A stretch of DNA of 64,000 nucleotides from Fulvia fulva (GCF_020509005.1 NC_063014.1:682001-746000); one strand, 5' to 3'; positions 22,377 through 35,703 are shown, counted from the first letter of the stretch. Translations and numbers: made by a program. The notes: a model not told the origin generated them from the sequence alone.

Positions 22377-24800
22377 ATGCCTAGAGAACGTAACGCGGCG
22401 ATATTATTAGTAGGTAGTCGCGCGCTCGTAGACAGTTCGGAAATAGGCATTGTTACGCCTCCCCCGAACCTAGACAATATAACTTTATAGACGAACGGCG
22501 GTATACTACCGCTACTAAAGCCTAAGAGTAAAGGTAAGTAGTATATATCTCTTTTCTCCGACCTCTCCTCTTTTCCTTAGAGTTAGATATAGGACGATAA
22601 CCGGCGGGTTATAGTAGATACCGGTGTCGCGCTATAATAAGAGATTAATAAAGCTTACTAGAAGGCCTTCGAGCGAGAAGAAGGTAGTAAGATTGACTTT
22701 ATAGAACTGTTTGAATTTAAGCTCGAAGAGGACCTAGACGAGGTATACCTATTACTCGACGAGGTAGAGTATATTCTCGTATCCGAATACTAGAATATTA
22801 TACTAGACAAACTTACGACCCTCGTATCCTAGTACCCGAAGACTACCTACGACTTCGTACTATAGGTAGTGAATATAGCGATTACTAAAGGTAGACAACT
22901 CGATATAATAGAGCGAGCTAATAACCTCTAGAACACCTAGTATACTACGCTATATACCGAGTATAACCGTACCTATAAGATGCTATGAAGCGAGGAGGCT
23001 ATAATATAGAAGATGGCCGTAGACCTAAAGAGTAAGAAGGATTATGACCTAGTAAAGTTATAAGAGGTAGAGAAGAAGTATAGGGAGGCTAATGTTACGG
23101 GCAGCCCGCGACCCCTTACTATAGCTACGTCGGCCCGGCTGAACCGCGGACCTTCTACATCGGGTTAGCGCGGCTTGGCTTTGCTTTATAACTTCGCCGC
23201 GCCTCGCGCTCCTCTTTCGTAGCTTCGTAGAACAACAACTATCTCATTCGGACCCTATAGTACGCGCGCCCTTATAGCTAATAACCTATATAAGTAATTT
23301 ACCGAGATTTACGAAAAGGAGAAGAAGAAGGTATAGGATGCCGAAGCTAAGAACTAGGCTCTATAGAAGGAGGTTAACGATCTAAAGACTCGACTCTAAG
23401 CTACTAAAGACACTATATAGAATAGAGGTAGGGGCCGCTCTAGTCGCCGACCCTCCTACTTACCTCCGCGCGAGACTTTACTTAAGTAGCTAATACGTAA
23501 GTATCGTAAAGCTACTAGTAGAGGCGGCGGCGTCGGAGGTAGTAGTAACGATAATAATAACGGTAATAGTAATAACGACCGAGGACGTAATAGAAACCGT
23601 CTACGACCTAATAATAATAACGGTCGCAACTCTCGAGCGCGTAATACCCGTATATAGACTCCCTAAACCGAACTTTTAGAACGCCTATTTACTATTGACC
23701 GTACTCTAATACGCGGTATCGAGGTTAGTAAGGGCGTATCTAACCCGAAGTACTTTAAGAACGATAACGACCCTAACTTCGATAGTTAGTATAGTAGCGT
23801 ACTTCTTAAGCTAACTATAACTACTTTCCGCTCCGAGGTAGATAGCCTACGTCTTATATATAGATAGACATAGGGTAACCCTTAGAGAAGTATTAAGCCG
23901 AGGATTCCCGTACCTAGACAACAATTATTTAACGAGTTTAAGACTAGTAAAGAACTACTAGATTAGATAACGCGCTAGTACGGTACTCGTAACGAAGGAA
24001 CTAAGGCTATAGTTAATATCGCTACCTATAAGTAGGAGTAGAGCGAGAGCTTTATTACCTTCTACGCTCGCTACTCGAAGCTACGTACTTAGATAGAGTA
24101 GACCGACGAGACTAAGCTAATACTCTTTCGTAACCGCCTAAACCGTAAGTACTTTATTAAGACTTTTAGCGATAGGGAAGTAGATAGACGCTTATACGAT
24201 ATATAGGATATTATTAAGGAATGTACGGTATTAGATAAGAGCTTCTACGAGACCGACCGACTATATCTATAGAAGGAGCGTCTACGTAGTAACCCTAGTT
24301 CGAATAACAACGGCGTATAGGGCGGTAGTAATGCCGTAGGCGCCGTAGCTACTAGTACGACCGCTATAATCGTCTAGCGACTACTATAATACGTAGGTAC
24401 GAAGAAGAAGGAGGACCTACCGGTTCACTTATAGAACCTGCCTTTATTAAACCGTAAGTAGCGTAAGGACCTTAAGAAGTAGGGTAAGTACTACCGCTAC
24501 CGTATAGACTCGTACGTATTAACGAACCCCGAATGCCCGATATATAGTTACGACGGCGACTACCGCCTTCTACGTCTACGAAATAACGCGAACGCTAACC
24601 CGAACCTTAGCTTCCTTACTACCGACCTATAGCAATAGGGAAATAGCACGACCGCTACCTAAGCGTAGTAGATAGCGGTTAGTAACCGAACTTTCTAAGA
24701 CAGAAAGAGTATAAGATTAAGAGATATAGAATATAAGAGACGGACTATAGTAAGGAGCTTAAGATATCGGTATATATACTAGATAAATAACAACTAGCAA
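22377..24800 (+). pseudogene. Gypsy-4 gag, interrupted by a solo LTR
   Basis: It starts at ATG 22377 (MPRERNAAILLVGSRALVD), the same start as in Gypsy-1 (54815). The order is an N-terminal acidic region (FIELFEFKLEEDLDEVYL), a charged coiled-coil-like stretch (KEKKKV region near 23310), an Asn/Arg/Gly-rich linker near 23520-23640, and the capsid region (GIEVSKGVSNPKYFKND near 23720; LILFRNRLNRKYFIKTF near 24120). A zinc knuckle at 24489-24536 has Cys/His replaced by Tyr except the last Cys (YYRYRIDSY...NPEC). The solo LTR at 23093-23276 splits the coiled-coil part. Function in the family is formation of the particle that packages element RNA. Confidence 0.85.
23093..23276 (+). repeat. Solo LTR of the Gypsy-A family inside Gypsy-4 gag
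   Basis: This is a complete 184-bp LTR (TGTTACGGGCAGCCC to CGCGCCCTTATA) flanked by a perfect 5-bp TSD GCTAA (23088-23092, 23277-23281). Joining the flanks restores the gag sequence found in Gypsy-2 (REAN then NLYK). It is the remainder of a full element that recombined between its own LTRs. It keeps TGs that other copies lost (GGCTTGGCTTTGC). Confidence 0.95.
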
Positions 24801-24999
24801 TACACCCTTATATAGATAGATTTGTCATTCCCCTGTTCTAGGACCCTATCCGGCCTATATAGGTATATATCTATTGTTATATACAAAGGGAAACCCGAAT
24901 AGGTGAAAACCCTTCCCGCCCCCGACTACTCCTTATCTAGTTTAGCTTTCCCTCTAAACGTACGTAGTCTATGTCACTACCCCGTTAGCCCCCGCTCCT

Positions 25000-27900
25000 A
25001 GCCGGTCTCGTCGCGCTACGTCGTGTCCTCTCTTCCTATACTACTCCTACTAGGCGGTACTGTTCTAGCTAGCCCTTCTCTAGTATCTAGTTCGTAATAC
25101 GCCGTAGGTCCTTAGCGTTATTAAGAAGTGCCCTAATCGTCCGGTTCCTCGCCTTTGCTATCCACTCCCCCCTTCCTAGCGACTACCTCGGACAGACGAG
25201 GAGTACGTGCCGTACGTTCTAGGAGCGATAGCCGTAGGGGTAGCTAGTATTCGTGTATCCTAGAACCTTCCTCTATAATAGGTACCCCTAGAGGCCGATG
25301 TGTTCGCTTCGTAGTTAGGTTGCTATACTACTCTATACCCTCGTAAGGCGGTAGTAGATAAGCTTCGGGGGGTACTTAACCGCGGATTTTATAGCTAACT
25401 ATTCCTTAGGTTATCCCGCTAGCTAAGGGCGTCTACTATGCCCTACAACCTAGTTGTTCTACCTCTCTTTCTATAGTTGCTCTATAAACGATTTCTTACC
25501 TTCCTATTATGTTGCTAGCTATTCGTCCCTTACCCGGTAGTTCGGCTCGTTTCCGGGTCGAATGCCCCTATACGCTAGTACTGATTCGCGGGCCCTTACG
25601 ACTACACTAGCGATGACCTTCTATACTAGGTACTATGCCGACTTGCCTAAGTAGGAGGTCCGTAGTCCCTAGATGTATAGGTCGATCGGCGGTATAGCGG
25701 TCTCGTACTTAAGTATCCTCGTTAGTGTCGACTTATATACCCCGGTGACCTTCCTTAGGCATTGGTTTTAGATCTTCGCTAGCGGCGCGACGAGTCCCTT
25801 CGATAGGTAGGCCCTCTCGCCTAAGGACTATACTTAGCTACTATAGGTAAGGACTGGCCGTATAATAGCCGTATATAGAAGTCGTAACTACCGGAAGTCC
25901 GCCCCCTATATAGACGTAGTGAGCCTCTAGTATAATGCTATATTCTGTTTAGCTTTCCGTAATATTGCCTATACGTGCTTCCTCTACTATAGCGCCGGGT
26001 CTACCTATAGTCCGAGGATCCTAAGCTAATTTGCCGGGTTAGTCGTGTGCCCCTATATCTAGATAGAAGCTTATATATTATAGAACCGTAGCCGGCGCGT
26101 AAAGTGTATTAGATTGTACTTTTCTAGGGCAAACCGAGCCCCGTACCTCCTAGCCTAGTCCTCGTAGATCTTGTGCTTCTCTTCTAGTAGCCTATAGTTC
26201 TCCTTAGTCGAGGAAGACTACGCTAGGATGTTTATATCGTCTACGAAGCCGCTCGTAGCGGTGTTCTAGGATTCTAGGGCTAGGAGCAGCGTCGCTATAA
26301 AGAAGAGGAACAGAATAGGTACTAGCGTTAAGCCTTACGGGATTCTAGTATAGACTACTTGAAATAGGCTTCTATACTAGCCGACTAGGATCGACGTACT
26401 ACGGTTTTAGAGGTAGGACTGTACGAAGTTAATAAGCTACTTAGGGAGTCCTTTCGACCTTAGGATATAGAGTAGCCGCGGGTATAACACGTAGTCAAAG
26501 GCTCCCGATATGTCTAGGCTAAGTAAGGAAGCTACCTTGTCCCTATTCTTATACTAGATAGCCTTTACCTAAGAGGTGATAAGTTCTATCGCGGATAGCG
26601 TCGATCGCTATAGGCGCGTACCTATCTAGGTGTCCGGGAGTAGGGAGTGTTCCTCTACCGCCTCGGAGAGTCTCGTTATAACTAGCTTCTTAAGCGCCTT
26701 CCTAAGAGTGTTAAGGAGCGCAATTAGGCGGTACGACTTCACCTACGTATAGTCTTCCTTCTACGGCTTGCGTAGGACCACTGTCGTCGATTGTTTAAAA
26801 GCTATCGGGTAGTACCCGGTCTATAGGCAGGCGTTAAAGATCGCTATAGCTACTAGGGCTAGTTGATCTCTACACTTCTTTAGTAGCTCGTTTAGGATCC
26901 TATCCGGCCCCGGGGCTTTCTTCGCCGGCAACTTCCTTAGCATAGCGGCAACTTCTCCCTCGGACACCTCCTATTAGACCGCGATGCTAGGGGCTAGGGG
27001 AGTAGAGCTGTTTATGTCGCTTAGATTAGCCTCGACTAGGGGCGGGAAGAACTTGCTAGCTAGTAGACGCGCCTTAGCCTCGGGGTCGCTAACCGGGCCA
27101 CTAGGCGATTATAGCGCTAGGATAGAGAAGGAGGGGCCCTATATAGGGTCCTGTCGGGCCCATTTCGCTAGCTTCTACATCCTCTCTAGCTTGCCGGCGA
27201 TTTCTTCTACTATAGCCCTCTAGCCGACTACTTTCTCCCTTCGTATTATAGCTTTCTTCTATTAGTATACCTCCCTATATACGTTCTAGGCCTCCTCGCT
27301 ATAGCTGCTCGTCTATACCCGGCGGGCTCTCCTTACTTCTCTTACTACCGTAGTACACTCCGGCGTCTAGTATAGTTTAGACTATGTCGTTAGTTAGGTA
27401 AGCGGAACGTGAAGTAAGGTCGCTTTTCTTATTTCGTCTATCAACCCCTAGACTGCTTCGTCTATCTCGTCTTTACTATTATATTGCTACTACGCGATCT
27501 AGACTAGCCTCTTAGAGTCATCGAGGTACGCCTAGATATTGGCCTAGTAGGCCTTTCCCTAGTTTAGCTTAGGGGTTCTCGCTAGTATACGTTATATCTA
27601 TATCGTAATAGAGGTCCTGACTAGCATATAGTCTAACGACGCCTCGAGTTTATGTTCGATCCTATAGTAGGTTACCGTATAGTAGTAGCTATCTAAGATC
27701 TAGGAGAGGTCGATCGTGCCTTAGAGTCCCCCTCTCTTCTAGGTGCCTAGGTCCTTCGGGGTATTAAGGGCAATTACGTTGCTCGCTATCAAGTCGAGTA
27801 CTTCGTCGGCTATAGGGTGCGGCTATATAAGGCTTTCCTAGGAAGGGTAGTATATATTGAAGTCTCCTACTACGATGTGGCACCCTTGTCTCTTAAGCGC

Positions 27901-28300
27901 ACTGTCTAGCTATCTATAGACCCTAAGGTCGCGGCTAGACCTCGAGGCTAGCGGTTGTATATATAGGTTGTGTATCTAGGTGCTACCTACGTAGAGGGAG
28001 GTAATATCGCCCCCGCCTTCTTCGTCTACGTAGTATACTACCTCCTAGTCGGATTCTAGTATGTCCTTACTAACATAGAAGCACGTGCGGGGTCTACCGT
28101 CGCCTCGTAGGTATATCGTGTAGCCTAGTGGCTTATAGGTCGTTAGTCTCTTATAGTACGGGTTAATCTATAGCTCCTAGATTGTAAGGACGTAGTAGAC
28201 GCGCGGGTCCGCCTCGTGTAGGAAATGGTTCTAGACTATATCCTTGCTATAGTTGACGTTATACTAGATGATACTAAGCGTGTCGAGGCTAGTCATCGGT
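25000..28300 (-). pseudogene. LINE-d ORF2 (EEP endonuclease, RT, C-terminal Cys/His region)
   Basis: On the minus strand ATG at about 28297 gives MTSLDTLSII then YNVNYSKDIV, the start of the EEP endonuclease. TRPxGY-type sequence, RTCFYVSKDI and DLRVYR follow through about 27890. The RT covers about 26960-25900 with active site SGFVDDI at 26252-26231, both Asp codons intact. The C-terminal part ends near 25000, then 3' UTR. The protein would nick the target and reverse-transcribe the element RNA from the nick. TAG and TAA stops are scattered throughout. The length of about 1,100 codons fits the family. Confidence 0.88.
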
Positions 28301-28329
28301 ATCGATAATCATTTCCTCTATATCGTCCT

Positions 28330-29375
28330 ATGTCCTACTACCCTATACGTCCTAGTCTACGCCTATCGGCTATGTACTAAAGGGGAGCCGGGCCTAGTTA
28401 GATTCCCTCGCCGTAGCTAGTAGAGCACGTGGCCTCCCGTACGCCCTAGGTTGCGTATCCTTTATATCGTTCTCGGCCCTAGGGCGCTTATACCCGACCG
28501 CCGCTAGTTAGTTCCGGTATAGGCTAGCCTTACGGTCGCCGTAGAATCTTAGGGCGACGGTTCTGTTTGTAATTGCCTTGTTTTTCGCTAGTTTCCGCTA
28601 TAGGCATTCCGTACTATACGATAGGTAGTGCCCCGGACAGTTCGCGTACCGTCTCGTAGTCGATATATAGTCCCTAGATATATAGTCTCCTATACAGTTC
28701 GAGTAGGCCTGCTTATTTGTACACGTGTAGGTTTAGTGTCTATACTGTTAGCATTTGAAGCATTAGAGGACACGAAAGGATAAGGAGTGCTTTTCTACTA
28801 TCTTGAGGCTATATTGCTAGACTAGGCCTTGTTCTATCGCCAGATCCGCCGCTTTCGCGTCTTATAGCTATACTATTAGCGCCGAGGCCTTCTTACCTTC
28901 TAGCTATTTCCTATAGAGCCAAGTCGCCTTCTAGATTAGAGAGTTAAGAGTGACCGGGTTGTCCTCTTAGAGAGCGCGTAGGTAACCCTAGTTAGTTAGG
29001 TCAAACTCCTTAGGTATGTCGTGGACTAGGATCGTGAATTGTTTCGTTAAGACCTTCGCTAATGCCGTAACCTTAGATGCCTACTATAGCTGTGCCTCTA
29101 GGTACCTCCTAGTAGTAGTAGAGCTAGTATAGATCTATAGAGTGCCGTTAGACTATTAGTTCACTACGACTACCCCTAGTTAGTTAAATCGTTAGGCGAG
29201 CTACTTGTTCGATAGCTTTGTAACTTCGGCCTAGTCTTCCTTTGCTATAATACGGATCGTAACTATATCGTGCGTTAGGCGGGGGCCTAGTATCGATACC
29301 GCGACCGATACCTAGCTATAGGGGTGTTGATTCCGGGTGGCCTTACTAATCGCCTAGGACGTGGTCCTCATTTCT
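28330..29375 (-). pseudogene. LINE-d ORF1 (Gag-like, zinc knuckles)
   Basis: The minus strand from ATG near 29372 reads MRTTS then a stop, ILGPRLTHDIVTIRIIAKED, KVLTKQFTILVHDIPKEFD (a predicted RNA-binding region) and DAKAADLAIEQGLV. At about 28765-28700 a CX2CX4HX4C knuckle is fully retained (CFKC...H...C), followed by two further Cys/His clusters to about 28620 with some Cys as Tyr. Three knuckles after an RRM-like region is the Tad-type ORF1 plan. The start could lie further upstream. Confidence 0.78.
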
Positions 29376-29808
29376 TATTGCCCTTAGTGATACGACAGTA
29401 CAAGCGCCGTACGTAGCTAAGTGATCATTACCTATAGAGACCGGTAAGGGAGCTAATCGTTAGTTTCTATACCTTTTACGTCCTCTATAAGTTGCTACTA
29501 GTTGTCTTAGGGGGGCTTTGCCTATAGGGCCGTAGGCGCCGTTAGTACCGTAGCCTAGGCTACTATTGCCTAGGAGTTGCCTAATGTAGCTAGGCACCTC
29601 CGCGGCGTTTAGAGCTGAAGAAACAGGGTGAAGAGAGCTTCAAGCTGTCTAGATTAAATGAGGTAGAACTCCCTTAGTCTTAGGGGCAGTGGCCTGCTTT
29701 GTATATCGTTAGAATAGCCTTAATAAGAGCTTTCAAATATATCTTGTTTTGGCGTAGAGATCGATACGCTTCGTTATCCCTATTCTTAATAGTTACACCC
29801 TTATATAG

Positions 29809-31799
29809 TATTACCCGTAATGATATAATATAAAAAGGCTCGCGGCCTTATAGATTCTACCTCTACCTCTTTCTTTCTTAATTAGAAATTTATACGTAAA
29901 TATATAACCCCCTTAATCCCTTTGACGAAGAACAGACGATTAACACTAGGAGATAGATCGGCTATAGCGCGTTAGATCATATATATAGCCCTTATAGACG
30001 TAGTTATCGGCGGTTATTACGAGCAAATACTATACTACTTTACCGACCTCGAATACGACATCGTCTTTAGACTACCGTAGCTCTCCGCGTATAACCCGAA
30101 CATCTTCTAGGAAACTAGGGAGGTAGCGTTTAGATCTAACTACTACTTCGATCACTATCTATATAATAAGACATCGACAATAGTATAATCTCTAAACTAT
30201 ATCGGTAGAACAAAATATAGACTAAAGCCCTTTACTAGCGAATTAGTAGGATTTATAGCCGGAGGGGCGGAGCTAGATATATCCGCTCTAGAGGTAGATA
30301 AAGAGGTGGATTACTAGGAAGTCTCGTAGCGCGTATAGAAGATGTACGCGTACCGGCCTAGGGCCGAGTACTTCTATATTATACCTACGGGGCACAAGGA
30401 TAACGATAATAACGATAATAGCCTCAAACTAAGCGCGATAGTAGCTAATGACCTAGATTAGTTCTTAAATAAGCAGTTTAACTACAATCCTAAAGAGAAG
30501 CTCCCGCCTATATACTACGACATTATAGATACTTTCTTAGTAAAGGACTACGAGGGACTCCTACTTTACCGACTAGGTATTAACTACGAGATTTATTTTA
30601 AACCCGGTAGACCTTAAGAACCGCTATACCGAAAGCTATACGGACTAGCCGAGAAGGAGAACAAAGCCGTTAAGAAATAGTTACTCGAACAGACTTTAGA
30701 AGGTAAGGTACGTAAGGCCGGTTAGAAAACAAGCTAGTTACCGGCACCGGTATTAGTAGTAAGAAAGCCTAGAGGAGGGCTACGAGTATATATTAACTAC
30801 CGTAGGCTAAACGCTATTACTATTAAGAATCGCTATCCTATTCTATTAATATAGGAAACGCTTAACCGTATATACGGAAAGAAGTACTTTATGAAATTAG
30901 ATATTATAGTAGCCTTTAATAAGTTACGTATCGCGGAAGGGCACGAGTGGCTAATAGCTTTCGTAATACGCTACGGTATATATAAATACCTCGTATTACC
31001 GTTCGGTATCTATAACGGACTAGTAACCTTTTAGTTATATATTAATAAGGTTCTATAGGAACATCTAGATAACTTTATATCAGTATATCTAGATAACGTC
31101 CTTATCTTTAGCAACACTCGAGAGGAATACGTCGAATACGTACGAAAGGTATTAATTAAGCTACGAGATACCGGGCTTACTATAAACATCGATAAGTCCG
31201 AGTTCTACTAAGAACGTATAAAATATCTAGACCTTATTATTATACCCTAGGGCATCGAGATAGACCCGGAGAAATTGGAATATATATAGACCTAGGAAAC
31301 ACTAACTAATCTTAAGGATGTCTAAGCCTTCCTAGGATTCGCGAACTTCTACCGTAGGTTTATCGAGGCCTTCTCTCGTATTACATCCCTATTAACTAAC
31401 CTAACGAAGTTAGATAGGCCTAGTAATTATAAGAACCGTAGAATTAACTAGACTAATAATTACTAGAGGGCATTCGAGGCGTTAAAAGTAGCGTTTAGTA
31501 AGGCGGGTATACTAGTATACTATATACCGGGTAGACAGACCGTCGTCGAGACTAACTCCTTAGACTTTATTAATATAGGTGTGCTCTTACAATACGACGA
31601 GTAGAGAGTGTTATATCCTATAGCTTTCTATTCGAAGAAGCTAAGCCCCTAGGAGTATAATTACGAGATCTACGATAAGGAACTCCTTACGATTATTAAA
31701 GCATTCGAAGAGTAGCGCCCGGAGCTTACGTACGAAGTAGACGAGAACGGCGATCTAGTCAAAGTGTTTATAGACTATAAGAACCTCGAATATTTTATA
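29809..31799 (+). pseudogene. Gypsy-4 pol part 1 (protease, RT, RNase H start)
   Basis: The frame resumes after LINE-d. The retropepsin motif at 29853 reads DSTSTSLFLN (D-S-T rather than D-S/T-G), and the LGLPWL block near 30075 has become FRLP plus stop. RT blocks are [18 protein letters not shown] (about 30770), PFGIYNGLVTF (about 31000) and the active site YLDNVLIFS, where the second Asp is now Asn (31095-31097). A connection and RNase H follow (FLGFANFYRRFIE, SLDFINIGVLLQ, AFYSKKLSP, YEIYDKELL, YKNLEYFITT). The frame breaks at the Copia-3 TSD (31800-31804) and continues at 63532. Confidence 0.92.
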
Positions 31800-31804
31800 A
31801 CTAC

Positions 31805-32038
31805 TATTAAATAGGTACGAGTTACGTAGTAGTAGAAGACGGCGGATTATACAAAAGACGAAGAAGGACCTAATAGGATAGCGTATATCTATATATAGTA
31901 TCGCTAGTATTAGTATAGGTAGATGCTAGGTGTCCGGATGTTTACTAGCCTATAGGCTAGCAAACCCTAGTCACGTGATCTAGTTATATAACATACCTAT
32001 ACCTATATACTTGTCCTACGGACTATATGTTCTTAACA
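31805..32038 (-). repeat. Copia-3 3' LTR (left copy)
   Basis: This 234-bp LTR on the minus strand begins TGTTAAGAAC (32038) and ends CTATTTAATA (31805). The 63293-63526 copy differs only by transitions over nearly all its length. It is preceded on the minus strand by the purine tract AAGTAGGAG. It contains a near-perfect palindrome at 31940-31965 centred on CCTATAGG. Confidence 0.95.
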
Positions 32039-32049
32039 CTCCTACTTAG

Positions 32050-35000
32050 GCTATATAGTCTCCTACAATCCCTTTACGTAAGCTAGAGCTACCTTATAAA
32101 GTTTTGGAACTACTAGCTATTACGGGGCTTTATTAACCTATTAGTAGCTATGTCCTTTATATAGTAGTAGTCTACTATAATCTTCTTCTACTACTAGAGA
32201 TGTCTAATATAGTTATATACAACATCAATATACTTTGACCTTTTATATATATAGGCATCTTTAATAAGTGTTAAAGCGGCTTAGTTATTACCTATAAGCT
32301 TGACTAGCCTTAGCTCGTTAATAGTGCCCTTACTTGCCCTTATACTCGGCTAGAAAGATCTCTTTCCCACTAGTTCTAGGCACCCCATTTCCCTAAGGAC
32401 AGTAGCAAGAAATTGTAACTACTTTACGACTACGTTTATAGCTATAAACTTAGCTTCTATTGTTAATGTTGTAATAGACTTCTACTTCCTACTTATCTAG
32501 GACATAGGTGATCTATAAAGGAACTATACGTATCCCAGAATTAAGACTCTAGCTACTTTGTCTATAGCGTAGTTAGAGTCCGAGTATACCTAGAGATTGC
32601 CCCCTCCCTTTCTATATATAAGACCTAGGTCTAGGTACGACCGTACGTATTAGAAGAGCTTCTTTAAAGCCTTTATATACTACTACGAGGGATTAGTAAC
32701 ATATAAGCTAATTCTTCTAAGGGGGAATGCTAAGTCTAGCCTTGTTATTATTATTAGCTATGTCTAGGTACTATTATAGCTCTAGTAATCCTGTTTGTTA
32801 CACCTCTTATCTATAGGAGCCGTAGGCACTAAATGCTCGTAGCTCTCTATAGGTAAGTAGGTTAGCGTAGCCTTCTCTCTAGCTATGTTTATCTTAGCTA
32901 AGTTAGCGTAGACATAGTGTCCTTAATCAAGCTTTAAAGTGCCTTAGGACCTATCTCTTATAATCCTTATTCTAAGGATCTTCGTAGGTTCACTAAGATC
33001 TTTAATCTTAAACACTTTTCTAAGCTTAGCCTTAAACTACTGAACATCTAATAGCTTCGGAGCTATAATAGGTATGTCATCTATATAGGTAAGGACTATA
33101 AGGTCTCTATTCGTATAGATAAGTAGGTATAGATCTACCTAGGACTAGGTAAATCTAATCTTCTCTAGCTTCGTAACACAGAGCTTGTTCCAGTCTCTAG
33201 CTACTTGCTTAAGCCTATAAAGGCTTCGTAGGACCTTGAACACTATGTTTAGAGGTGCTTTAACTCCTAGGGGTGGGATTATATAGATGTCTTTAAGAAG
33301 GCTACTTTAGGTAAAAGTATTATTTACATCTACTAGGTACATCTCGAGATCTCTCTTACATACTACTACTATAAATACTCGGAGAGTATTATGTCTAATA
33401 GTAGGTATAAAGGTCTCTTCGAAGTCAACCCTATATTGCTATAAAAACCCTCTTATAACTAGTCTTACCTTAAACTTCTTAATAGCTCTACTAGTTATTC
33501 TTTTCATATTAAAGACCTACCTAGAAGTAATTAGATTCGCACCCTTTAGCGGTACAACTGCTTCCTAGGTGTTATTGCTTACTAAGGCAATAAGTTCGTT
33601 CTCGATTGCCTCTCTCTATATATGTCCCTATTTAGGGTCTCCTACGGCTACCTTATAGGACTTTAAGATTAGCACTTCCTACTAATAGGCTATAGCCTAC
33701 CTAATAGTAGCAAATGTATGTTCTTCTACGTCGTTTAGAATCCCCTCTACCTAGCTTATTATAGGGTCTAGATAGAACATCTAGGCAATAAGAGTCCTAT
33801 AGTATTTAGCCTTATACTCTTTAGAGTTATTATCTCCGTCCCCCCTTAACCTCTTGTTGCCTATAACCTGAGGTGGCGCTAGGTATTCGGATAGGTCGAA
33901 CTGAACGACATCTTCTTTTTCTTTTATTAGAGTACCCTAGTCTCTAAACTTCTAGTATTCCCTAATATCCTTTAGGGGAGGGGGAAGTTATATAAACAGC
34001 GGTTACTATAGTATTAATGACTTAGGTAGGTTCTGTATAGATCCACCGTTATCGGCCTTCGATAGTATTAAAACCGCCTTAATATTTTCTCCTAGCCTTT
34101 GTAACGGTGTCTCTAATAATCCCCTATCGGAAAATTTCGCCCTAAAGGGCTTCCTTCTAATAGAATTACGCTATAGCGCTCGACTCGGCTAGTTAGTGAA
34201 GGTGATACTAAGATCTATATCTCCCCCCTTCTTATTCTCAAACTAGTCGACGTGACTATACGCTTTTATAGCTTTTATGTCGGGATCCTAGAATAGTTAT
34301 TGTTTTGTAGTGTTTTCTAAGTAGCCTATAAACACGGCTTCTTTTCCTCGGTTTATTAACTTGTCTCTCCTTAAGCCTTAAGGTTAGGCTCTTAGGTCTA
34401 TATAGACTATAGCTTTATATCCCTAGACGCGGAAATAGTCGACTAACGGTACTTAGCTAGTAAAGGCTTCTTCTAGTAAAAGAGTAATACTATCAATGAT
34501 CGGACTATTAGGTAGTCTGTTTCTGATCACAGTCTATACTTATAAAGCTTCTAGCTAGAACTTAACTAGCATACTAGAGTCTTTAAGTATAGCCCGGACT
34601 ATGTTCTTAGAGGCTTAAATTGACCTTTCTACAGTTCTATTTTAAAGGGAGTTATAGGCATTAGTTATGTCTATCTAAGTACTAAACTCCTTCTCCTACT
34701 CTTTTAGTAAGGCGAGAATTTCCTTTGTACTATTACTATAGATCGTAGACAGAAAGCACCTTAACTACCGTTCTACCTAGACCTTCTAATCCCGTAGGGC
34801 TGTAGGAGCGTCGCTCCTAGCCTTTAAAGGGATTACCTACTTCTTCCTAGAGAAGTTGTCTATAATCTTAAGCTAATATTTATATCCTAGCCTAGAGACT
34901 ACGCCCTAAAAAGGCCTATAGATATCAATAGAGACAAGGGCTAGCCTTTCTCCTTTTCTCTCTATAGTAGGTCCCTTAAACTTCCTTATATTAGCAAGGG

Positions 35001-35553
35001 AGCATACCTTATAACTTAGGTGTTTAGAAGGAATAGGGATAGGATCTTTCTTATTAGTAACTCTATAAAGGTTTCTTAGTAGTCCCTTACTAAGGTGTAT
35101 ACATCTTCTATACTATAGCTCCTACTAATCTTTAGACTTAGTATTAGCTATAGCGGTACCGTTACGTTCTTAAGAGAGTATACTAGTATACTATAGCTTA
35201 AGAATTTCCGAGATCGAGTAGATAAACGGTACTCCTCCTCGAAGTTTAGTCTAGACAACGGGTTTACTAGATAAGGATTTTAGGGTGAAACTAGGTAGTT
35301 AGATAGTAAACTATTAGCTAAACTAATTCTACGAAATAAGACTAACACTAAGGCTAGGAACAAACAGGACATTTTCTAAGACAATTTGCTTTCTAGAAGG
35401 ACTACCTGTTACTACACTTCCTATATATATAGCTTATAGATAGCTACCCCTAACCTTGATCTACTTCCTCTTTTAAAGAGGCTTTAGTATCCTAAATAGT
35501 AAATCTTAGTCAGTTATATATAATAATGTATAAGAGTTAAGTAACTACTCGGG
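32050..35553 (-). pseudogene. Copia-3 pol (protease end, integrase, RT, RNase H)
   Basis: On the minus strand from 35553, a copia protease end reads LENVLFVPSLSVSLIS (about 35375). The GAG-pre-integrase region follows (LSKGLLRNLYRVT). The integrase core reads RLALVSIDIY and KYQLKIIDNFSRKK (about 34950-34840). Next is the RT (NELIALVSNNT at about 33600, IPPLGVKAPLNIVFKVL, and active site YIDD at 33087-33076, both Asp retained). The RNase H follows (VYSDSNYAIDK, then RKQKSITTLTIEAKFIA at about 32480), ending QNFIR near 32100. It has fewer stops than the gypsy copies. The protease N-terminal part lies across Gypsy-3 at 54372-54507. Confidence 0.92.
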
Positions 35554-35703
35554 TGTTACGTTTTACTACTACCGTAACCTCGCGCGCCTTAGCGCTTCCT
35601 TATATATCTCGCGCGCTTCGCGCTTCTCTTTCGTAGCCTTACCGAATAACGCTTGTTTTATAGTAACCCTATACTATTGTCTTATAGATTACTACCCGTA
35701 ATA
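35554..35703 (+). repeat. Gypsy-3 5' LTR (150 bp)
   Basis: It runs from TGTTACGTTTTACTACTACC to CACTACCCGTAATA-type sequence (here GATTACTACCCGTAATA). The partner is at 54222-54371. It is very short for a gypsy LTR. It shares the general plan (TGTTACG start, CGCGCG-rich middle) but not the sequence of the 184-bp LTRs. Confidence 0.92.

Larger units (their letters stand above)
24816..29793 (-). mobile_element. LINE-d, near full-length LINE (about 5.0 kb)
   Basis: A minus-strand LINE with ORF1, ORF2, 3' UTR and (ATAG)n tail, flanked by the 15-bp TSD TACACCCTTATATAG (24801-24815 and 29794-29808). It split Gypsy-4 between the gag end and the protease; the same site, uninterrupted, is seen in Gypsy-2 (about 45957). 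It is the best reference copy for LINE-b, -e and -f, and less RIP-altered in its last 200 bp (29590-29790), which is probably the 5' UTR. Confidence 0.95.

Noticed and set aside
26984..27223. An open frame of about 70-80 codons with homologous frames at 38048-38257 (+) and 8587-8796 (-).
   Set aside because: All three lie antisense to the same endonuclease-RT linker in LINE-d, LINE-e and LINE-b. They are shared by descent of the LINE copies, not by a separate gene.
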